Shown here: positions 1 to 9,194 of the stretch, in pieces
Layout of the letters: each line of letters opens with the position of its first letter
How positions within the stretch are numbered: the stretch's first letter is position 1
Assembly (NCBI RefSeq): GCF_000347635.1
Contig: NC_020514.1
Span: 992,001 to 1,056,000 of the forward strand
Length of the DNA stretch: 64,000 bases
Direction: 5' to 3'
From: Paraglaciecola psychrophila 170
GTDB taxonomy: Bacteria; Pseudomonadota; Gammaproteobacteria; Enterobacterales; Alteromonadaceae
Position numbers and translations under genes: made by a program
Notes under the pieces: model-generated
What the model was told of the DNA's origin: nothing
Database searches by the model: none
Seen by the model: the letters and a program-made list of their open reading frames with translations, nothing else

Positions 1-515
1 GTTTGATATACATTAATTGAGTAGTCGGATTGTGTTTTAGCATAAAAACCATCATCAACCGTTTGTGTTGCATAGTTTAAATAAGCGACTTGTGAACTTG
101 AAAAGTCAGTTGCTATAGTTTGAACCAATCCCAGCGAGGGCGTATCTAACTCGTCTCCCACATTTACAGCCACATCAATAGAGTCGGTTAAACCCTGTGC
201 GTCTGTCACTGTCACTGTAATGTTATAAGGTCCCGTATCACCACTTTCAAAATCAGGCGCGTTAATAAATTCCACTACACCAGTACTGGTAATAGCAAAC
301 AGTTGCTGGTCTGTTCCTGTGATGGTGTAGGTCAAATCAACACCATCATCTATCGCAATATATTGACTAACTACTGTGGTGTTTTCAGCCACAGTGACTA
401 ACAAACTACCTGATAGCTCAGGAGCTTCATTGTTGTCACTACTACACCCCCCTAAAACTGATAATGTACTTATTAAGCTGAGTGTTAGCGCACTTTTTTT
501 GAATAATGTTAACAT
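1..515 (-). CDS. Surface lipoprotein with cadherin-like domain, downstream of btuB (partial)
   Basis: The gene runs off the left edge of the window, so only about 171 N-terminal residues are visible. It starts with a lipoprotein signal peptide: two lysines, a hydrophobic stretch and a lipobox L-G-G-C with the lipidated Cys at residue 24, followed by SSDNNEAPE. Residues about 35-115 resemble a cadherin-like/Ig-like beta-sandwich repeat (AENTTV..., TYTITGTDQQLF, NITVTVTDAQGLTD). The remainder begins a second region of unknown fold. Its ATG abuts the btuB stop codon (TAAATG), so it is almost certainly co-transcribed with btuB under the cobalamin riboswitch. By analogy with Bacteroides BtuG, which is a surface lipoprotein that binds B12 over BtuB, it may be a corrinoid-capturing partner. 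That role is inference; no sequence similarity to BtuG was established. Confidence 0.75.
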   Translation of the reverse strand, partial: MLTLFKKSALTLSLISTLSVLGGCSSDNNEAPELSGSLLVTVAENTTVVSQYIAIDDGVDLTYTITGTDQQLFAITSTGVVEFINAPDFESGDTGPYNITVTVTDAQGLTDSIDVAVNVGDELDTPSLGLVQTIATDFSSSQVAYLNYATQTVDDGFYAKTQSDYSINVYQ

Positions 516-2531
516 TTAGATACCTTGTATTGAGAGTTTAAATTGAATGCTTCGCCCTTGAGCAGGGCGGTTAGCTAGATCCAGATATTGCTGATCAAAT
601 AGGTTATTGATACTTACGTTGAGGTGATAAGCCCCACTTGTATAGCCCAGTTGGATATCTGTTATCCGACGTTGTGCTGGTTTGCCTGCTTGCCCATTAG
701 TTGATGTGAAAATATTGGGGCGATTAAAGTACAAATCTTTGTCTACATCACCGCGCAGGTGTATTTTCCACTGTGAATTAAATTGGTAGTTGACCGATAA
801 ACTGTATTGTTGGTGATAAATACCTGGTAATTTTTTATGGTTAAACGATTTAATTGCTGAGCTGGTTTGGCTATCTATGATATTGGCTTGTACATTAAAA
901 CTGAGGGCGGGCGATACCGTGATTTTTGTTTCCAGTTCCAGCCCGTTTAATCTGGCGTTACTCACATTTCTATAGGCACCGACACCGCTACTGTTAAAAA
1001 TTGCGACGATGGCATTGTCTGATTTTTGATGATAAGCCGAAGCATTCAGTGAGTAACTCATGTGCGCTATTTGATCGCTATATGTAGCCCCAAGGCTAAA
1101 CGTTTGCGCTTTTTCAGGTAATAAATCTTTACTACCTTTAAATAATCCTCTATCACCAAATAGTTCAAATAGGGTAGGAGTGCGGATACCGTTACTGGCA
1201 ATCAATTCAGTTTTTATACGCAATCCCTGATAAACCAGTCCTAATTCTTGAGTTTGGTGATCCTGTTCGCTGTTAAATGTCTCTGCATCAGACTGATTTG
1301 GCGCAATGTTTTGATTTTGCTCGTTTAACTGGGTCACTAACGAAAAGGCAGATAGTGGTCCATTATTTTGCTGCCACTCGAACCGAGAGCCAAGTAATAT
1401 CTGAGTTTGCTTGGCTATGACATCGCAGCTACTGATCCCATTGCAGTTAATCTGGCCATTATTATCGAAACTCAGAGAAGCAAAATGTTGTTTGTTTAAT
1501 TCAATAAAAGGGCTGACAGTTATGTCTGCGTATTGACTATCAAAAACAAAAAATGAAGTCAGGTCAGCGTGAGTTTTTGTGGTGGCATAATTCGCATCTA
1601 AGCGTGTCACGTCATCCAGTATATCCAAATAACGTTCTGTTTTATCTTCCTGGTACGCTTCAAATTCGAGGTTGTCTAACCATTTTAGGTTGGTGTAAAT
1701 ACTGTGTCTATAGCCTAATCGCCAAGTATTAGATGAAAGGCTAGATGCATTTTCTGGGGTATTGTTTTGGTAGTTAGGCAGGGCCTTTTCTTGTTCATTG
1801 TAATGCAGAGTTAGCCTGACTTTATGAGCTCCAAATGATAAATGATTGTTCACATACACATTCTTTTTCTCAAACTGATTGTTACGCAAAGGCTCTATGC
1901 TTGACTCATTACTGCGGATAAAACTTTGAGGCACAAGATAATCATAATTGTTATCTGTTTTTAGATAGCTTCCCCCCACAGATAAGTTATTTGTTTGAAA
2001 CGCCTTGTTATACAGAAGGTTGAGCTCTTGGTGGTTAAATGAGCCAACAGCTAGACTGAGCTTTAACTTATCTTGACTAGGGTTGTAAGTATTAATTCTA
2101 ATCACCCCTCCAATGGGGGTAGAGCCAGCACCTATCGCCTGGTTTTTACTGATCTCAATGCTTTGGATGTGTTCGGTGGGTATTTGATTGAGATCAAAAC
2201 CACCAAATTGACTGTCGTTGACTAATTGACCATCAATGTATAACTGCACCTGTTTACTACTTGAGCCACGGATAGACACTGAAACCGGATTGCCCAAACC
2301 ACCAATCTGGCGTATCTGTAAACCATTAATGGTCTGTAATACGTCCGACAGGGTTTGTGAGGTATTAATAAAATCCTCACGGCCCAAAACTTGATAATTA
2401 TTTGAAAAGATAGCGGGCTGATCATAAATGGTGAGTACTTCAATTGTTTTTTCTGAGGGCTCACTGGCTTCTACCCAAGTCAGGTAAAAAAGGCATACGA
2501 GTAAAATGGTAAAGCATTTTGGAAAAAGCAT
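516..2531 (-). CDS. btuB: BtuB-like TonB-dependent cobalamin receptor
   Basis: 671-residue outer-membrane receptor. Residues 1-22 form a signal peptide. A TonB-box-like stretch (KTIEVLTIYD) follows, then a plug domain of about 110 residues with LSDVLQTINGLQIRQIGG, VSIRGSSSKQVQLYIDG and the terminal GGVIRINTY. A beta-barrel occupies the rest and ends in an aromatic-containing strand (RSIQFKLSIQGI). Length and plug motifs fit BtuB, which imports cobalamin using TonB energy. The strongest functional evidence is position: a cobalamin riboswitch lies about 117 bases upstream on the same strand, and a lipoprotein gene follows without a gap. The periplasmic and inner-membrane partners BtuF, BtuC and BtuD are encoded at 17.8-25.8 kb. 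Confidence 0.9.
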   Translation of the reverse strand: MLFPKCFTILLVCLFYLTWVEASEPSEKTIEVLTIYDQPAIFSNNYQVLGREDFINTSQTLSDVLQTINGLQIRQIGGLGNPVSVSIRGSSSKQVQLYIDGQLVNDSQFGGFDLNQIPTEHIQSIEISKNQAIGAGSTPIGGVIRINTYNPSQDKLKLSLAVGSFNHQELNLLYNKAFQTNNLSVGGSYLKTDNNYDYLVPQSFIRSNESSIEPLRNNQFEKKNVYVNNHLSFGAHKVRLTLHYNEQEKALPNYQNNTPENASSLSSNTWRLGYRHSIYTNLKWLDNLEFEAYQEDKTERYLDILDDVTRLDANYATTKTHADLTSFFVFDSQYADITVSPFIELNKQHFASLSFDNNGQINCNGISSCDVIAKQTQILLGSRFEWQQNNGPLSAFSLVTQLNEQNQNIAPNQSDAETFNSEQDHQTQELGLVYQGLRIKTELIASNGIRTPTLFELFGDRGLFKGSKDLLPEKAQTFSLGATYSDQIAHMSYSLNASAYHQKSDNAIVAIFNSSGVGAYRNVSNARLNGLELETKITVSPALSFNVQANIIDSQTSSAIKSFNHKKLPGIYHQQYSLSVNYQFNSQWKIHLRGDVDKDLYFNRPNIFTSTNGQAGKPAQRRITDIQLGYTSGAYHLNVSINNLFDQQYLDLANRPAQGRSIQFKLSIQGI

Positions 2532-2647
2532 GTCGGCCTCTGAAACGAGGACGTTAGGAATGACGAAACATCACTTAAATAATACTGTATTTAGATGTGA
2601 AAGTTTCAATACAATTCCTAGCGCCCACCGCACTATAATTTGTAACA

Positions 2648-2790
2648 TTTGACAGGCCGGTCTCCGGGCTTAACTGATATTCAGTACTACCGTTGCGGGG
2701 GCAGCGTTAGATTTCAACACGTGTGTTGCACTAACTTCCCGATTATCTCTTGTTTTCCAAACGATAATATTCGATTGAAAAGAGCACCTG
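2648..2790 (-). promoter_or_regulatory. Cobalamin (AdoCbl) riboswitch upstream of btuB
   Basis: Read on the minus strand this region holds the hallmarks of the cobalamin riboswitch in the right order: GGGAAGTTAGTGCAAC near 2740-2725, then GCTGCCCCCGCAACGGTA near 2706-2689, then the B12 box AAGCCCGGAGACCGGCCTGTC-like stretch near 2672-2651. About 117 bases separate it from the btuB start, enough for an expression platform that includes a GC-rich patch near 2618-2632. High cobalamin would be expected to lower expression of btuB and the following lipoprotein. Confidence 0.92.
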
Positions 2791-3438
2791 AGCAATTTGA
2801 GCGCGCAATTTTGCGTATGTTTAACTCAAAAGTCAATTAACTGAAGTTGGGGAGGTGAACCGGGGTGTTTTCATGCTGACTCATTTATTTATGCAAAGGG
2901 TAAGATTTTTAGGTTTTCGTCAATAAGCGGCTTTTTCCGTGATCAAAACCCTCTAAAATTAACTATAAATTCTTAAATTTTAAAGAGTGTAGATATGGCT
3001 TGACGGGAGAAAAAAATGGCAGATGTGGTAATTTAACGAAGGGTATAATAAAGCTAGTAACTGCTTAAGTTGGCACTGCAGAACCCTGGAACTGTCAGCA
3101 AGTAAATATAATGCCTATATCGTTAACAAAGGTTATTGGAGTACTCTTGTATTATACCGATTAAAACCTATGAAATTAATTGCCATTACATTAAACAGAT
3201 ATTATTTGTTTCCCACATGAAGAGTGAGTCATTGCATCGTGCGGTTTAGATGTTGGTAAGAGGCATTTTTGCTTAAGTTGGAGCATTGGTTTTTTCAATT
3301 CTGAAACTAACAAAACATGATGTTTGTTGACAAAGTGACAACTATATTGAGCCAAGTCTGGCATGTTGTGATAACACACATTAATACGTTTGTTTATTGC
3401 TTCTGACTCCGAAGTTTATACCTCGTGGCATGTTTAGT
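2791..3438. other. Intergenic stretch, no recognised feature
   Basis: AT-rich DNA between the riboswitch and the broken GGDEF gene. I saw no convincing coding sequence, RNA gene or strong inverted repeat. It presumably contains the promoter of the riboswitch transcript at its left end. Confidence 0.5.
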
Positions 3439-4400
3439 TTATTTAGCAATATCCAGAATGACGACTTGATTGCGGCCATCATCTTTAGCTTTGTATAAGG
3501 CCAAATCAGATTGGATAAAAAGGAGCTCATAAGTACAGTCGAGTCAGCTTGTAACCAGTCCAATAGACAACGTTATATGAACTGGGTCATTCTCGTTATT
3601 AAAGACCGTAGTCATAACTTGGTTACGTAATCGGTTCAATATGTCTTGGGCTTCTATGGCCTCAGTGTCAGGTAATAAAATGCCAAATTCTTCGCCACCT
3701 ATTCGCCCAAAATGATCATATTCCCGTAATGTGTTTTTTATCAATGTACTCAGCTGCAATAGAACATTGTCACCCACTTGATGCCCATATTGATCATTAA
3801 TCTTCTTGAAATAATCAATATCTAATAAACAAAAAGTAAATATCTGTTTATTTCTTTTATATCGGTTTATTTCAGATTTGACGTTGGCTATGAAACTACG
3901 TCGATTGGAAATTTGAGTGAGTTCATCCGTTAACGTTAAATTGGTTAATTGATGAGTATGTTTAGACAGCGACAGTTCAATACCCTTTTGGGTAGAAATG
4001 TTTTTTGCTTGAAGCAATAGCTCACCACTTGGAAGTAGTTGTTCAGACATCAGGAACCAGCGTTCATCCATCAGATCCACTTCGAATATTCGAAACTCTT
4101 GAGTTCGTCTTTTAGTATGTGCAGTTTTTAACCACTGCTCAATATCAATGGTCTCAAATTTTGGACCTTGTTGGTTTTTTAAAAGCAATTCGACATAGTT
4201 GGTTAAAGTTTTGTCCGATTATCTGGTCAAAATCAATATACAAAATATCGGCATAGGCCTGATTGCATCCTATTAATATATCCTCGGCCGAAAAAATGGC
4301 GTAGCCATCTTGGGTGACGTTAAGAAAGTCACCAATTCGCGTCGTTAATGTTAAAAACCCTTTTTTTACAAAGCCTCTAATTAAGAAATACCAGAATAAA
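3439..4400 (-). pseudogene. PAS-GGDEF diguanylate cyclase, frame-broken
   Basis: Three reading frames must be joined to recover one protein. About 4400-4180 encodes a PAS-like segment (FLNVTQDGYAIFSAED, then DQIIGQNFNQL). It continues, after an apparent extra base in a T6 run at 4175-4180, into 4180-3544, which encodes the rest of the sensor segment and a GGDEF domain with LDIDYFKKINDQYGH and the active-site motif as GGEEF. Two further shifts near 3550 and 3495 are needed to reach the usual tail (DLALYKAKDDGRNQVV) ending at the stop at 3439. Such proteins synthesise cyclic di-GMP. Three lesions make a decayed gene more likely than sequencing error alone. The upstream limit is unclear because an in-frame stop lies near 4425. 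Confidence 0.75.
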
Positions 4401-4629
4401 CGCTATCTCTTATCTATACAACAGACTCTGATTGTGAAGAAGCCAATTGACATAGTTGACAGCTGCTGCCGAGTATTTTTACAGTCTACGCACTACACAA
4501 GTAAATTTTTAAATTTAAATAATCTAAAAACATCCTTATTACGTACTGACCACATATTTAATTTGTTCGCAAAAAAACAGGGACGTTACCAGTCCATCAA
4601 TTTTGGCAATAAAAAGTCGGAGTAGAATA

Positions 4630-5985
4630 ATGATTCAGCAGGATGACTCAAGTGAAATTTATAATAAAAAAGTGCATTGGGCTGCACATTTCGTCGTCAC
4701 TGTTATTATTATTGTCATTGCAATAGGTATACTTTTAGCGCTGTTTAGTAACAAACCGCAAACTCGAAAATGGGGTGGTGGTGAAGCACCAAATGTGGTG
4801 GTTGAAATTGCGAATTTACAACAGCAAGATTATGCAGCATGGATTGATTCGTATGGCACTGCTGAGTCACTGACTCGGACTCAACTTGTAGCGGAAGTGG
4901 GTGGCAGAGTAATCAACGTTTCCCCTAATATACGTGCAGGTGGCTCGTTTACTCAGGGTGATGTGCTGGCTTATCTCGATGACCGAAATTTTCGTGTTGC
5001 AGTGGATATTGCTGCCTCAACACTAGCAGATTCAGAAGTACGATATTTGCAAGAAGTGGCACAGGCAGATCTCGCTGCCCAAGAATGGAATGAGCGACCT
5101 AACAATGATGCCGCGCAACTTCTTGCATTGCGAAAACCACAAGTCGCAGCGGCCAAAGCAGCTATGCAGGCATCTAAAGCTCGTCTCAACAATGCTAAAT
5201 TAGATCTTGAGCGCACCCAAATTAGAGCGCCTTTTGATGGCAAGGTACTTCAACAAATGGTCGATATTGGTCAAGTTGTTAGCCCGACCCAAACGATAGC
5301 TGATATTTACGGTACCGATGTTGTTGAAGTTCGCTTACCAGTTAAACTCGCTGACCTAGAACACTTAATGATCCCCGAGGATAACGAAACAAATCAAGAC
5401 CAGCCCAAAGTGCTGCTAACTGGAGAATTTGGGTCTCGGACTTATCAATGGCAAGGTCAAATAGTCAGAAGCGAAGGGGCGTTAGATCCTGCAACACGTA
5501 TGCTGTATGTAGTTGCTCAAATTAACGATCCTTTTATTTCAAACGAACAACGTCCTGCAATACGTATCGGTCAATTTTTAAGTGCAAAAATAGAAGGCCG
5601 ATTATTAGAGGACGTGTACGTTATCCCCAGAAGAGCGGTTTCTCAAAACTTTGTGGTCAGCGTAGCAGATGAAGGCTTATTAAAAAAACGCAAAGTAACT
5701 CCACTTTGGACCGATGCTAAATCAGTCGTTGTCTCTGCATTATCCGATAGTGAATCCATTTTAGCCCAAACGACAGCCGGTGGTTCTCGATTAGATAGAT
5801 TACGTTCATCAGATCTTTTGATCCTCACACCTACCGCTAATCTGCCTGAAGGAACCAAAGTTAAATCACTTACCGAAGGCTTTAAAAATCGACCTGATAG
5901 TCAGAATCAATTTGTAGAAAAGCAAATCTTGCAAAAAAATTCTGCTACGGGTAGTGCTCAAAGTTCATCAGCGACTGTGAAGTAG
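4630..5985 (+). CDS. RND efflux periplasmic adaptor (HlyD/AcrA family)
   Basis: About 451-residue membrane fusion protein. A single N-terminal membrane anchor (FVVTVIIIVIAIGILLALF) is followed by a lipoyl/barrel-sandwich half (VAEVGGRVINVSPNIRAGG), a coiled-coil hairpin rich in Ala/Gln/Arg (about residues 120-205), the returning lipoyl half (QIRAPFDGKVLQQMVDIGQVV) and the beta-barrel and membrane-proximal domains. I chose ATG 4630 because GGAG lies 7 bases upstream; an in-frame ATG at 4603 lacks such a site. The pump gene follows after 11 bases, so the two form one operon. The adaptor links the inner-membrane pump to an outer-membrane channel that is not encoded here. The substrate is unknown. 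Confidence 0.9.
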   Translation: MIQQDDSSEIYNKKVHWAAHFVVTVIIIVIAIGILLALFSNKPQTRKWGGGEAPNVVVEIANLQQQDYAAWIDSYGTAESLTRTQLVAEVGGRVINVSPNIRAGGSFTQGDVLAYLDDRNFRVAVDIAASTLADSEVRYLQEVAQADLAAQEWNERPNNDAAQLLALRKPQVAAAKAAMQASKARLNNAKLDLERTQIRAPFDGKVLQQMVDIGQVVSPTQTIADIYGTDVVEVRLPVKLADLEHLMIPEDNETNQDQPKVLLTGEFGSRTYQWQGQIVRSEGALDPATRMLYVVAQINDPFISNEQRPAIRIGQFLSAKIEGRLLEDVYVIPRRAVSQNFVVSVADEGLLKKRKVTPLWTDAKSVVVSALSDSESILAQTTAGGSRLDRLRSSDLLILTPTANLPEGTKVKSLTEGFKNRPDSQNQFVEKQILQKNSATGSAQSSSATVK

Positions 5986-5996
5986 GAGCAGATAAT

Positions 5997-8900
5997 ATGA
6001 TTGCTTGGTTTGCAAAAAATGATGTCGCAGCAAATTTACTATTACTCGTAGTGATGCTCTCAGGTCTATACGTGGTATCTACCCAGATCCCAGTCGACCT
6101 TTTTCCGGAGTTCGAACAGCGACAAATTCAGGTATCAATGACCTTGCCCGGTGCTGCGCCTAAAGAAGTTGAAGAAGGCATTACTATAAAAGTTGAAGAA
6201 GCGATTCAGGACTTAGAAGGCATTCGTCAAATTACTTCCCAGAGCCGAGAGGGGTCGGTATCCATTAGTATTGAGGTGGAAGAAGGTTACGATGTTCGCG
6301 AAGTACTGGATGAAGTAAAAATAAGAGTCGACGGCATTAACAACTTTCCAGTCGAGGTTGAAAATAAACTTATTCAGGTTCCACAACGAAGAAGAGACGC
6401 CATTGGTATGGTTCTATATGGTGATTACGATGCAATGACATTACGACGTCTAGCTGAAGATATTCGTGATGAAATCGCCAGTTTAGATGCGGTATCCCAA
6501 GCCGAAGTTGATAACACTTTACCTTTTGAAATTTCGATTGAGATCCCAGAGTCGTCGCTTCGAAAGTATGATCTAACACTTGAACAGGTCGCTGGTGTTA
6601 TCCGCCAAAACTCTCGAGATGTGTCTGCAGGAAACCTTAAAACAGAAGGTGGTGATATTTTCATTCGCAGTCGAGGCCAAGCTTATCGTGCTAGAGAATT
6701 TGCTGATATTCCCATTATCACCACCCAAGATGGCACAATGGTTAGATTGAATGACATTGCCATAATTAAAGATGCTTTCGAAGAAACCCCTTTACGAACA
6801 AGATTTAATGGTGTGCCAGCCATTGAAATAGAAATTTTTCGCACCGGTGATGAAAACATTATTGAGGTTACTCAAGCGGTCAAAAATTTTATATTAGAAA
6901 AACAAACGCAACTCCCACAAGGACTTAGCCTTGATTACTGGCGCGACAGAAGTGAGCCAATCAAAGCCCGTCTGCAGACACTAAGCACCAGTGCCTGGCA
7001 AGGCGCTTTGTTAGTGATTGCACTATTAGCTCTATTTCTCAGACCCTCAGTTGCATTTTGGGTATGCCTTGGTATTCCTATGAGCTTTATGGGTGCCTTC
7101 TTATTTATGCCTCTGTTTGACGTAAGTCTAAATCTGATGAGCCTTTTTGCATTTATCTTAGTACTTGGGATCGTGGTTGATGATGCCATTGTGACGGGCG
7201 AAAATGTTTACGCCCATCTAGAACGCGGCGAAGACCCACTTCAAGCCGCGATTAAAGGCACGCAAGAAGTCGCTATCCCTGTCACTTTTGGTATTTTAAC
7301 CACTGCTGCAGCCTTTTTGCCATTAGCCTTTCAGACTGGTCGTGGTAGTTGGTATGCAGCCATACCCTTGGTTGTTATCCCCGTACTATTGTTTTCTTTG
7401 ATCGAGTCAAAATTAATATTGCCGGCTCACCTTAAACATGTCAAACCGCGTATTCCTGGCCAGTCCTCTTTCTTTTCTAGAGTGCAACAAAAGATTGCCC
7501 GTTCGTTAGAGGTCTTTATTGAGCGTTTTTACCAGCCTATGCTGGCGCAAGCTATGCGCTGGCGATACGCTACATGGACTGCCATGTTTGCTTTTTTGGT
7601 GCTTATTATTGGTAGCATTGCCAGCGGTAATACCAAGTTTGTATTTTTCCCGCGGGTTCAAAGTGAAGTGGCGACCGCCACACTTGTGATGCCAGCAGGA
7701 ACTGCGTTTGAGAGTACCGACCGCATAATTAGTGCAATGACCGAACATGCTAAAACGTTACGGGAAAAATACACTGATCCCGAAACCAACGAATCAGTTA
7801 TTCGTAATATCTATTCGATTAGTGGTGGTCGTAACTCGACGACAGGTCGGGTTCGGATCGACACCGTTCCCCCAGAAAAACGCACTTCGCAAGTCACAAC
7901 TGGCGAAATTGTCAAAGAATGGAGAAAACTGGTAGGCCAAGTGGCAGGTGCCGAGCAACTTAATTATCGAGCTGAAATTGGCGGTTGGGGTGGAGCACCA
8001 ATTAATGTTGAGTTGAAAGGTCGAGATACCGATGCACTGGCGGCATTAGGTGAGGGCCTGAAAGCGCAATTAGCGAATTATGCGGCTATATCGGATATCG
8101 AAGATTCTTTGTCAGACGGTAAAGAAGAATTACAACTTGAACTTAAGCCAGAAGCGCGATTACTGGGCTTGGATTTAAACCAAGTGGCACGACAAGTGAG
8201 GCAAGCTGTTTTTGGTTTTGAAGTGCAACGTGTTCAGCGAGGCCGTGAAGAAGTGCGGGTAATGGTGCGTTATCCACTTGAGGCACGTCAATCAATCGAA
8301 ACCCTTGAGCAAATGATGATACGTATTGGGCCTAACCAAGAAGTTCCGTTGTGGCAAGTTGCCAACATTTCTCCTGGTTTAAGTCCTGATACAATTTTGC
8401 GTGTCGACAGACAACGAACTGTTTCTGTCACTGCTGATTTTGACAAACAAAATGGCGACCTATCGCTGGTGCAGGAAGAAGTTCGCAGCTGGTTGGAGCA
8501 ACAAATTACAAGTTATCCGGGTACAAACTTTGAAATGGCAGGAGAAGCCAGAGACCAAAAAGACTCGCAGCAGGGGTTGATATTAGGTGGTACTGCACTG
8601 GCCTTTTTAATTTACATATTGCTGGCGATACCCTTTAAGTCCTATTCACAACCTTTAATCGTCATGTCAGTCATTCCTTTTGGTTTAGTTGGTGCGGTGA
8701 TTGGTCATTGGATCATGGGAATGGATTTAACTTTACTCAGCTTTATGGGCATGTTGGCACTGTCGGGTGTGGTAGTGAATGATTCTCTTGTATTGGTAGA
8801 TTACACCAACCAAAAGCGTAAAGAGGGTATGAACATCAAACAAGCGGTATTTGAATCGGGAGGGCGGCGTTTCAGGCCGGTGTTACTGACCTCTTTAACG

Positions 8901-9116
8901 ACCTTTGCTGGTTTAATGCCACTATTGTTTGAAAAGTCTACCCAAGCTCAATTTCTAATTCCTATGGCCATCAGTTTAGGTTTTGGTATTTTGTTCGCTA
9001 CCGTAATAACTTTGTTTATTGTGCCTTTAAATTACTTGATTTTAGAGGATATAAAGCGATATTTCAGACGCTATATTCGAGATATGAAATCATTGCGACC
9101 GAACAAATCTAAGTAG
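5997..9116 (+). CDS. RND efflux pump, inner-membrane permease (AcrB/HAE family)
   Basis: 1039-residue proton-driven transporter. It shows the classical organisation: TM1 near residues 10-28, a large periplasmic porter loop, six helices including the proton-relay segment ILVLGIVVDDAIVTGENVYAH with the paired Asp residues in TM4, a second periplasmic loop, and the final helices with GMLALSGVVVNDSLVLVDYTN. An AGGAG site sits 8 bases before ATG. It lies directly downstream of its adaptor gene. Family knowledge says such pumps export drugs, bile-like compounds or lipids; the sequence alone does not tell which. No regulator is adjacent apart from the broken GGDEF gene on the opposite strand. Confidence 0.93.
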   Translation: MIAWFAKNDVAANLLLLVVMLSGLYVVSTQIPVDLFPEFEQRQIQVSMTLPGAAPKEVEEGITIKVEEAIQDLEGIRQITSQSREGSVSISIEVEEGYDVREVLDEVKIRVDGINNFPVEVENKLIQVPQRRRDAIGMVLYGDYDAMTLRRLAEDIRDEIASLDAVSQAEVDNTLPFEISIEIPESSLRKYDLTLEQVAGVIRQNSRDVSAGNLKTEGGDIFIRSRGQAYRAREFADIPIITTQDGTMVRLNDIAIIKDAFEETPLRTRFNGVPAIEIEIFRTGDENIIEVTQAVKNFILEKQTQLPQGLSLDYWRDRSEPIKARLQTLSTSAWQGALLVIALLALFLRPSVAFWVCLGIPMSFMGAFLFMPLFDVSLNLMSLFAFILVLGIVVDDAIVTGENVYAHLERGEDPLQAAIKGTQEVAIPVTFGILTTAAAFLPLAFQTGRGSWYAAIPLVVIPVLLFSLIESKLILPAHLKHVKPRIPGQSSFFSRVQQKIARSLEVFIERFYQPMLAQAMRWRYATWTAMFAFLVLIIGSIASGNTKFVFFPRVQSEVATATLVMPAGTAFESTDRIISAMTEHAKTLREKYTDPETNESVIRNIYSISGGRNSTTGRVRIDTVPPEKRTSQVTTGEIVKEWRKLVGQVAGAEQLNYRAEIGGWGGAPINVELKGRDTDALAALGEGLKAQLANYAAISDIEDSLSDGKEELQLELKPEARLLGLDLNQVARQVRQAVFGFEVQRVQRGREEVRVMVRYPLEARQSIETLEQMMIRIGPNQEVPLWQVANISPGLSPDTILRVDRQRTVSVTADFDKQNGDLSLVQEEVRSWLEQQITSYPGTNFEMAGEARDQKDSQQGLILGGTALAFLIYILLAIPFKSYSQPLIVMSVIPFGLVGAVIGHWIMGMDLTLLSFMGMLALSGVVVNDSLVLVDYTNQKRKEGMNIKQAVFESGGRRFRPVLLTSLTTFAGLMPLLFEKSTQAQFLIPMAISLGFGILFATVITLFIVPLNYLILEDIKRYFRRYIRDMKSLRPNKSK

Positions 9117-9194
9117 ATTTTAGGCGTGGGCATACAACCGGCAATATACTATTTTGTTAATCTTTGCCCATGTCTGATGCTAACGCAGTCGTTT

